A stretch of DNA of 64,000 nt from the NCBI RefSeq assembly GCF_029688845.1, contig NZ_JARUKW010000018.1:1-64000 (forward strand). The letters run 5' to 3'. Positions 59,971-64,000 of the stretch are shown piece after piece (the stretch's first letter is position 1; every line of letters begins with the position of its first letter). The notes beneath the pieces were generated by a model. It made no database searches. It was not told the DNA's origin and worked only from the letters and a program-made list of their open reading frames with translations. This DNA comes from Natronococcus sp. A-GB1 (GTDB lineage: Archaea > Halobacteriota > Halobacteria > Halobacteriales > Natrialbaceae). Position numbers and translations under genes: made by a program.

Positions 59971-62166
59971 GTGCGGTTCTATGTTCCGGAATGGGATGAC
60001 TTTGTTGACGCGAACTATGATTTCATCCATGATGAGCACTCATCATTGGATCCCCGTGAGCGGGATATCGCGTATATCTGGGATATTTTCGATCATGAGT
60101 CAACACCGATTGATGGGGTGTTGATTTCCCGGGAGCAGGTTGAGGATACCCCTGCGAAGTTTAACCGGATCACGGAGAACGGGGTCTACGATGCACCCAT
60201 GCTGGATCTCCCAGAGTGGTTGCCAACGATCAGTGACTGCGGTGCGTGGGGGTACAAGGCATTGCCGTTCCCGCCGTACGGCAACAAAGGGATGCTGGAG
60301 TTCTACGAGACACTCAATGTATCCGTCGGTGTTACGATTGACCATCTCGTACTCGGCAGCGGCCACACCGCGCGGTTGTACCTGGATGAACGGGCGTTCC
60401 CGGACGGGTTTACCGCCTCAGATATTCCGGACGCGGTCACAGACGAGATCGATGTGATGACCGATGAATGGCCGACAGAGTGGCCAGCGTACGTCCAGGA
60501 ATATGAGCCATCGATCTGTAGCACCGGGGTTACCGAGTTCGATACGACCGTGTTTGATCAGCCGCTTCCAGCAGTGCTGACCGACCTTGAGGACCATCCG
60601 CACGCGGTCTACCGGGAGGACGATATGTCGTTCCGGTACGATCTGACGTTAGCAAACGCCGAGGAGATGAAAGAGCTCTACGAGGCAGGGAAGTATTCGT
60701 TCCGTCTGATGGTTGCGGTCCAGGGATGGGATCCACAGTCGTATGAACAGGCGACCGAGGAGGTCCTCGATATGGGCTATCAGTACCTCGGGATTGGAGG
60801 GGTTGCTGGCAGCTCCGAGGAAGCAGTCAAAGACTGCGTAGAATCCGTTGGACAGGCGGTGAAAGCGTATGAACGCGAGCACAACACCCGGGTCGATACA
60901 CACGTGTTCGGGTTTGCAAAGACCGGTGCCTTCGATGCGATCGGGCAAGCCGGGATGTCCAGTTTTGACAGTGCCAGTATGCTTCGGGCAGCATGGACCG
61001 GCGGCGAAAACTACCATTTAGACGACACCCAACGATACGATGCAATTCGCATCCGTTATCCTTCAAGCGGAGACGACCTTGGTGATGCCGTAGAGACCGC
61101 ACTTCGCGGACAGGAGATGCTGTATGCGTTGCGGGCGTTCGATAACAACAAATCGATCGTGGACGCACTAACGGAGTGGCACGAAGCGGCGATCCCAGCA
61201 CTGGATCAGCTTGAACCGTACCTGAAAGAGCACCGGCACGATGACCGGTACGATCAGTCGTTGCTCCGCGAGATCAAAGAAGAACTGCGGACCGATTATG
61301 CGTACGGCCGGAAGCTCCGGTCCAACTTCAGCGGCAAGTTCCGTGGCCGGCTCGCGAAACTACTGCGGAAAGACGATCCGGACAGTCCACTCCCGTTCAG
61401 CCAGTACCAAGAGCTGATCGACCAGGTCAGAACGGTCTTCACCGATCGGACACCGACAAAGATTGAGAAGATCAAGGACAAGGAAACGACATCCGGCGAA
61501 TACGGGACCTACAAGCAACTGGTACCCCTCTTAGAGGATTACGTTGAGCATGTTAAGGATGAGGACTTACTGGACGGATACAGGGATTTGTTGCGTCGAC
61601 AACCATGGCGCGAGTGTGGGTGCCCGATTTGTGAAGAGCACGGCATCGAAGTCGCGACCTTCCGTGGAAACAACCGGAATCGACGCCGTGGCTTCCATAA
61701 CACGCACCGGTTCTACGAGCAGTTCGAACGGGCGTTACCGAAGATTGCGGTCCTGACACGGGGCGGGGTCCGTCTCTCCCGGAAGGATTCGGTCGAAACG
61801 TTCCTCCAGGACGATCGAAACCGGTTGTGGTCGCAGGTCCACGATCTTCCTGTCGTGGAAATCGGTGCGGTCACCGCGAACGGAGTACACGAGTGGTGGG
61901 AGACACCGCCAGCCTCGATTTCGTTTGCACCACATGCGATGCAGGCAGTCCTCACAGACTACTGCACCCGGTACCAGACGGTGTACATCGACGGCAGCAA
62001 CTGGACCCCGGATCAGGAACTGATCGATGCTGTTGAAGCGACCGGCTGTGCGGTCCACCTACTCACTGACCCGACCGAGTTACGCACCGCGGTACTTGAC
62101 CAACTGGGCTACGACACAGAGTTCGCTTCGGAACCAATGACCCAGTCCGGGATTACGGACTACTAA
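59971..62166 (+). CDS. DpdA-like transglycosylase (TGT superfamily), 731 residues
   Basis: GTG start at 59971. A TGT-type barrel is indicated by TISDCGAWGYKALPFPPY (Asp89, the position of the first catalytic acid) and FGFAKTGAFDAIGQAGMSSF then DSASMLRAAW. Zinc ligands are Cys549, Cys551 and Cys554 (CGCPIC) and His576 in RRRGFHN, preceded by TFRGNNRNRRR. This CxCxxC...H zinc site is a TGT hallmark, and the FRGNNRNRRRGFHN box is one I associate with DpdA, which inserts 7-deazaguanine bases into DNA. A 150-residue helical insertion is extra. A tRNA enzyme is the alternative, less likely in this context. Confidence 0.75.
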   Translation: MRFYVPEWDDFVDANYDFIHDEHSSLDPRERDIAYIWDIFDHESTPIDGVLISREQVEDTPAKFNRITENGVYDAPMLDLPEWLPTISDCGAWGYKALPFPPYGNKGMLEFYETLNVSVGVTIDHLVLGSGHTARLYLDERAFPDGFTASDIPDAVTDEIDVMTDEWPTEWPAYVQEYEPSICSTGVTEFDTTVFDQPLPAVLTDLEDHPHAVYREDDMSFRYDLTLANAEEMKELYEAGKYSFRLMVAVQGWDPQSYEQATEEVLDMGYQYLGIGGVAGSSEEAVKDCVESVGQAVKAYEREHNTRVDTHVFGFAKTGAFDAIGQAGMSSFDSASMLRAAWTGGENYHLDDTQRYDAIRIRYPSSGDDLGDAVETALRGQEMLYALRAFDNNKSIVDALTEWHEAAIPALDQLEPYLKEHRHDDRYDQSLLREIKEELRTDYAYGRKLRSNFSGKFRGRLAKLLRKDDPDSPLPFSQYQELIDQVRTVFTDRTPTKIEKIKDKETTSGEYGTYKQLVPLLEDYVEHVKDEDLLDGYRDLLRRQPWRECGCPICEEHGIEVATFRGNNRNRRRGFHNTHRFYEQFERALPKIAVLTRGGVRLSRKDSVETFLQDDRNRLWSQVHDLPVVEIGAVTANGVHEWWETPPASISFAPHAMQAVLTDYCTRYQTVYIDGSNWTPDQELIDAVEATGCAVHLLTDPTELRTAVLDQLGYDTEFASEPMTQSGITDY

Positions 62167-62168
62167 CC

Positions 62169-62867
62169 ATGCAGATACTTATCGTCGATCAGTGCTCGAA
62201 AGCGAAAAAAGGCGACGACCGGTACGAACCAGTCGATCCGGAAACGATTGCTACAACCCCACGGACCGATCTCATCAGCCAAGATGATATCCCTGCGGTA
62301 CCGGCCACAGATCTGTATGAAGGCCGGCAACAACAACGGATCACCGAGGCGGTCAACCGGTTCGAGGAAGCCGGTGATGCGGTGGATCGAATCTTTATCA
62401 GTGCCGGGTTCGGCGTAATCGATTCAACAGATCGGCTGCCACCGTACAATATCACGTTCGCGGATATGACGAGCACCGAAGTCGATGACCGGGCCACCCA
62501 ACTCGGGATCTATGAGGATCTCCGCCGCTGCCTCGACACCGGGACATACGATCTGGTGTTTTTCGCCCTGGGCAGTGATTACTACCGGAGTGCCCGGATC
62601 GAAGACCTGATCGAAGCCACGACGGATGCCCCCAGTATCGTAGTGTTCAACCGCGAAGAACTGGCCGCAGAGTATGACCATGTAGTATCCATCTCGGCCC
62701 GAACCGACGACGCAAAAGACCATGGAACGATCGTGATCGCGCTGAAAGGACAGTACCTGAAAAACTTCGCTGCCCACCGCGAAACCGGGAAAACACCCAC
62801 CGAGACCGGCGATGTGAAACGGTACTGTACGGAAGATCCCTACCAGTCCGGTCTCAGCGACTACTAA
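62169..62867 (+). CDS. DUF6884/YaaA-like protein
   Basis: 232 residues, starting 2 bases after the DpdA-like stop. It opens MQILIVDQCSKAKKGDDRYE, then ATDLYEGRQQQRITEAVNRF, then FISAGFGVIDSTDRLPPYNI, the CSKxK...Ay.ly.s...SA.yGll pattern of DUF6884 and YaaA-like proteins. Such domains occur with archaeal and phage TGT relatives and have been proposed to act on nucleic acids. It closes with YCTEDPYQSGLSDY, echoing the SGITDY end of the DpdA-like protein. Coupled expression supports a joint function. Confidence 0.75.
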   Translation: MQILIVDQCSKAKKGDDRYEPVDPETIATTPRTDLISQDDIPAVPATDLYEGRQQQRITEAVNRFEEAGDAVDRIFISAGFGVIDSTDRLPPYNITFADMTSTEVDDRATQLGIYEDLRRCLDTGTYDLVFFALGSDYYRSARIEDLIEATTDAPSIVVFNREELAAEYDHVVSISARTDDAKDHGTIVIALKGQYLKNFAAHRETGKTPTETGDVKRYCTEDPYQSGLSDY

Positions 62868-62990
62868 CACCGATAACTGACAGTCGGCTCCACTGAGTAA
62901 CACGGTGTTGGATCCATCACCTTAGACGACTTACTTGTCTCCTAACTAGGCATTTTATTACCTGGCCCAGCTTAGCCGAGCGCATCCGGC

Positions 62991-64000
62991 ATGCTGTACC
63001 GGCAACAAACACTTGAGACACCGCACGGGACCGTTGAAACACCGGTCCTGTTCCCGGTCAGGAACATCGGGAAACGGTCCACGGACAACACCCCCCAGTA
63101 CACCGATGCTGTCCCGGACCTGCAGACCGCAATGGTGAATACGCGCGCGATCAGACAGCGTGAATCACAATGGCACCGTCTTCTCGATGGGAGCACGATC
63201 CGCGGTGAAATGGGGGCCTCGCCGGATACCGTTGTCTTTGCCGACAGTGGCGGCTATGGTTTCCAGACGGACGAGGTAGATACCACGCCCGAACGGATAC
63301 TGGAAGCACAACAGGAACTTGATGCAGATATCCTGGGAACAGTCGATCGGCCACTGTCCCGGAATAACCGGGATGCAGAAAACCAGCACCGGATATCAGA
63401 AAGCACCGAGTATGCGCTTGCTGCAAGTGATCACCACGATGGGGAGGAACTCCTGTTTGCCAGTGTCCACGGGTTAGACCCGGAGACAGTCAGAAACAAT
63501 ATCAACTATTTGGAGAACCACGGTGACTTCGATGGATACGCTTTGGGGAGCCTGGTCCCGGTCAGAACGGACTACGAGAAGGTCATCCGGTTGGTACTGG
63601 CAGCACGACGGACGACAGAAAAGCACCTCCATGTGTACGGGCTTGGTGGACTGGTGTATCAACCGTTATTGCTGTATCTCGGGGTGGACAGTTTCGATTC
63701 AACCGCGTTCATCCGCAGTGCAGCGAACCGAAACTATCTGATTCCTGGATTCGGCGGGCAAGAACTGTCGACGGTCACAGACCTTGCGTACCTGCCGTGT
63801 TCCTGTCCGGTCTGTTGTGATACGCCGCTATCAGAACTGCGTGAGGACCGCGATGCCTTGACCAAACACAATCTTTGGGCGCTCACGATCGAACTCCGGC
63901 GGTTCCGGTACATGGTGACCGCTGGCAAGGACATCGAGACGTACCTGGATCTTCGGTTCCAGGGAAACGAGGTCACCCAGCGAGCGTACCAAGCCGCAAA
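62991..64000 (+). CDS. Second TGT-family enzyme (3' end beyond window)
   Basis: At least 336 codons, open at the window edge. VVFADSGGYGFQT puts the TGT nucleophile Asp at residue 85 (DSGG motif). The second acid is expected near DYEKVIRLVLAARR, and LHVYGLGGLVYQPLLLYLGV matches the H-V-x-G-x-G strand of tRNA-guanine transglycosylases. Zinc-type cysteines are 270, 272 and 275 (CSCPVC). The ATG at 62991 follows a CATTTTATTA box, giving a near-leaderless start. A tRNA archaeosine role would not need a second copy, so a DNA-modifying role beside the DpdA-like gene is likelier. Confidence 0.75.
   Translation, partial: MLYRQQTLETPHGTVETPVLFPVRNIGKRSTDNTPQYTDAVPDLQTAMVNTRAIRQRESQWHRLLDGSTIRGEMGASPDTVVFADSGGYGFQTDEVDTTPERILEAQQELDADILGTVDRPLSRNNRDAENQHRISESTEYALAASDHHDGEELLFASVHGLDPETVRNNINYLENHGDFDGYALGSLVPVRTDYEKVIRLVLAARRTTEKHLHVYGLGGLVYQPLLLYLGVDSFDSTAFIRSAANRNYLIPGFGGQELSTVTDLAYLPCSCPVCCDTPLSELREDRDALTKHNLWALTIELRRFRYMVTAGKDIETYLDLRFQGNEVTQRAYQAA

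Larger units (their letters stand above)
31667..64000. mobile_element. Integrated genetic element, left part (right end beyond window)
   Basis: It begins at the tRNA remnant and runs past the window. It holds a tyrosine integrase at its edge, a HerA/VirB4-like ATPase, NrS-1-type primase-polymerase, TnpB-like protein, surface proteins, a ubiquitin-like operon and a DpdA-like module. Codon use differs from the host: CGG is favoured for Arg and several genes are AT-rich. An intact tRNA copy is expected at the far end. No capsid, terminase or relaxase is recognisable here, so plasmid, conjugative element and virus all remain possible. Confidence 0.75.

Noticed and set aside
1-64000. CRISPR arrays
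   Set aside because: No regularly spaced short direct repeats with variable spacers were seen on reading. The only tandem repeat is the coding 39-base repeat.
1-64000. Complete tRNA or rRNA genes
   Set aside because: Only 3'-end-like tRNA fragments were found near 31667-31748; no full cloverleaf or rRNA signature was seen.
62991-64000. Ordinary archaeosine tRNA-guanine transglycosylase of the host
   Set aside because: The gene lies in a mobile element beside a DpdA-like and a DUF6884 gene, and the host would have its own arcTGT. It cannot be excluded until the C-terminus (PUA domain or not) is seen.

Overview
The window joins two kinds of DNA from a halophilic archaeon (class Halobacteria). 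The evidence for this host is very GC-rich DNA, strongly acidic proteins, start codons placed about 25-30 bases after TATA-like boxes with no leader, Tat-type twin-arginine signals, and haloarchaeal families such as HalOD1. I cannot place the genus.

Positions 1-31600 look like ordinary host chromosome. The region starts in a phenylacetate catabolic cluster (PaaC end, PaaD, a split-off PaaD zinc ribbon, PaaK-type CoA ligase, PaaI-type thioesterase). It continues with other catabolic or salvage enzymes: penicillin acylase-type Ntn hydrolase, luciferase-like flavin monooxygenase, M24 peptidase, copper amine oxidase, sugar-nucleotide-type epimerase, a ThDP enzyme paired with an EthD protein, a VOC protein, a tandem EthD protein, an HD protein, an IclR regulator and a Gfo/Idh oxidoreductase. 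Amine oxidase plus Paa genes fit oxidation of arylalkylamines to phenylacetate and on to CoA esters; this is inference. From 18359 to 21441 lies an unrecognised four-gene run of extremely acidic proteins with glycine zippers and a 39-bp tandem repeat. After it come a beta-propeller protein, a glycosyltransferase interrupted by an in-frame TGA, cobyrinate a,c-diamide synthase, an NCS2 permease, an alpha/beta hydrolase, a MaoC hydratase, a lipoprotein and a second Gfo/Idh enzyme.

From about 31667 to the window end there is an integrated element, entered through a broken tRNA 3' end beside a tyrosine integrase. Its base composition and codon use differ from the host (more A/T, many CGG arginine codons, some genes strongly AT-rich). 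It carries a HerA/VirB4-type ATPase with a nuclease-like tail, a HalOD1 protein, a NrS-1-type primase-polymerase, a TnpB-like protein, two secreted surface proteins (one with the S_layer_N/S_layer_C architecture) behind long hairpin-rich leaders, a stretch packed with hairpins that may be a structured RNA, and many hypothetical genes.

Two modules in the element stand out. (1) Positions 44176-47068, minus strand: a compact operon for a ubiquitin-like protein, an E2-like protein with a single cysteine, and a JAB peptidase-E1 fusion, followed by two small membrane proteins, with a divergent winged-helix regulator. This is a candidate archaeal protein-conjugation system. (2) Positions 55484-64000, plus strand: a 1257-residue STAND-type NTPase, a zinc protein, a 731-residue DpdA-like transglycosylase, a DUF6884/YaaA-like protein and a second TGT-family enzyme cut by the window end. 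This is a candidate 7-deazaguanine DNA-modification locus beside a possible defence NTPase.
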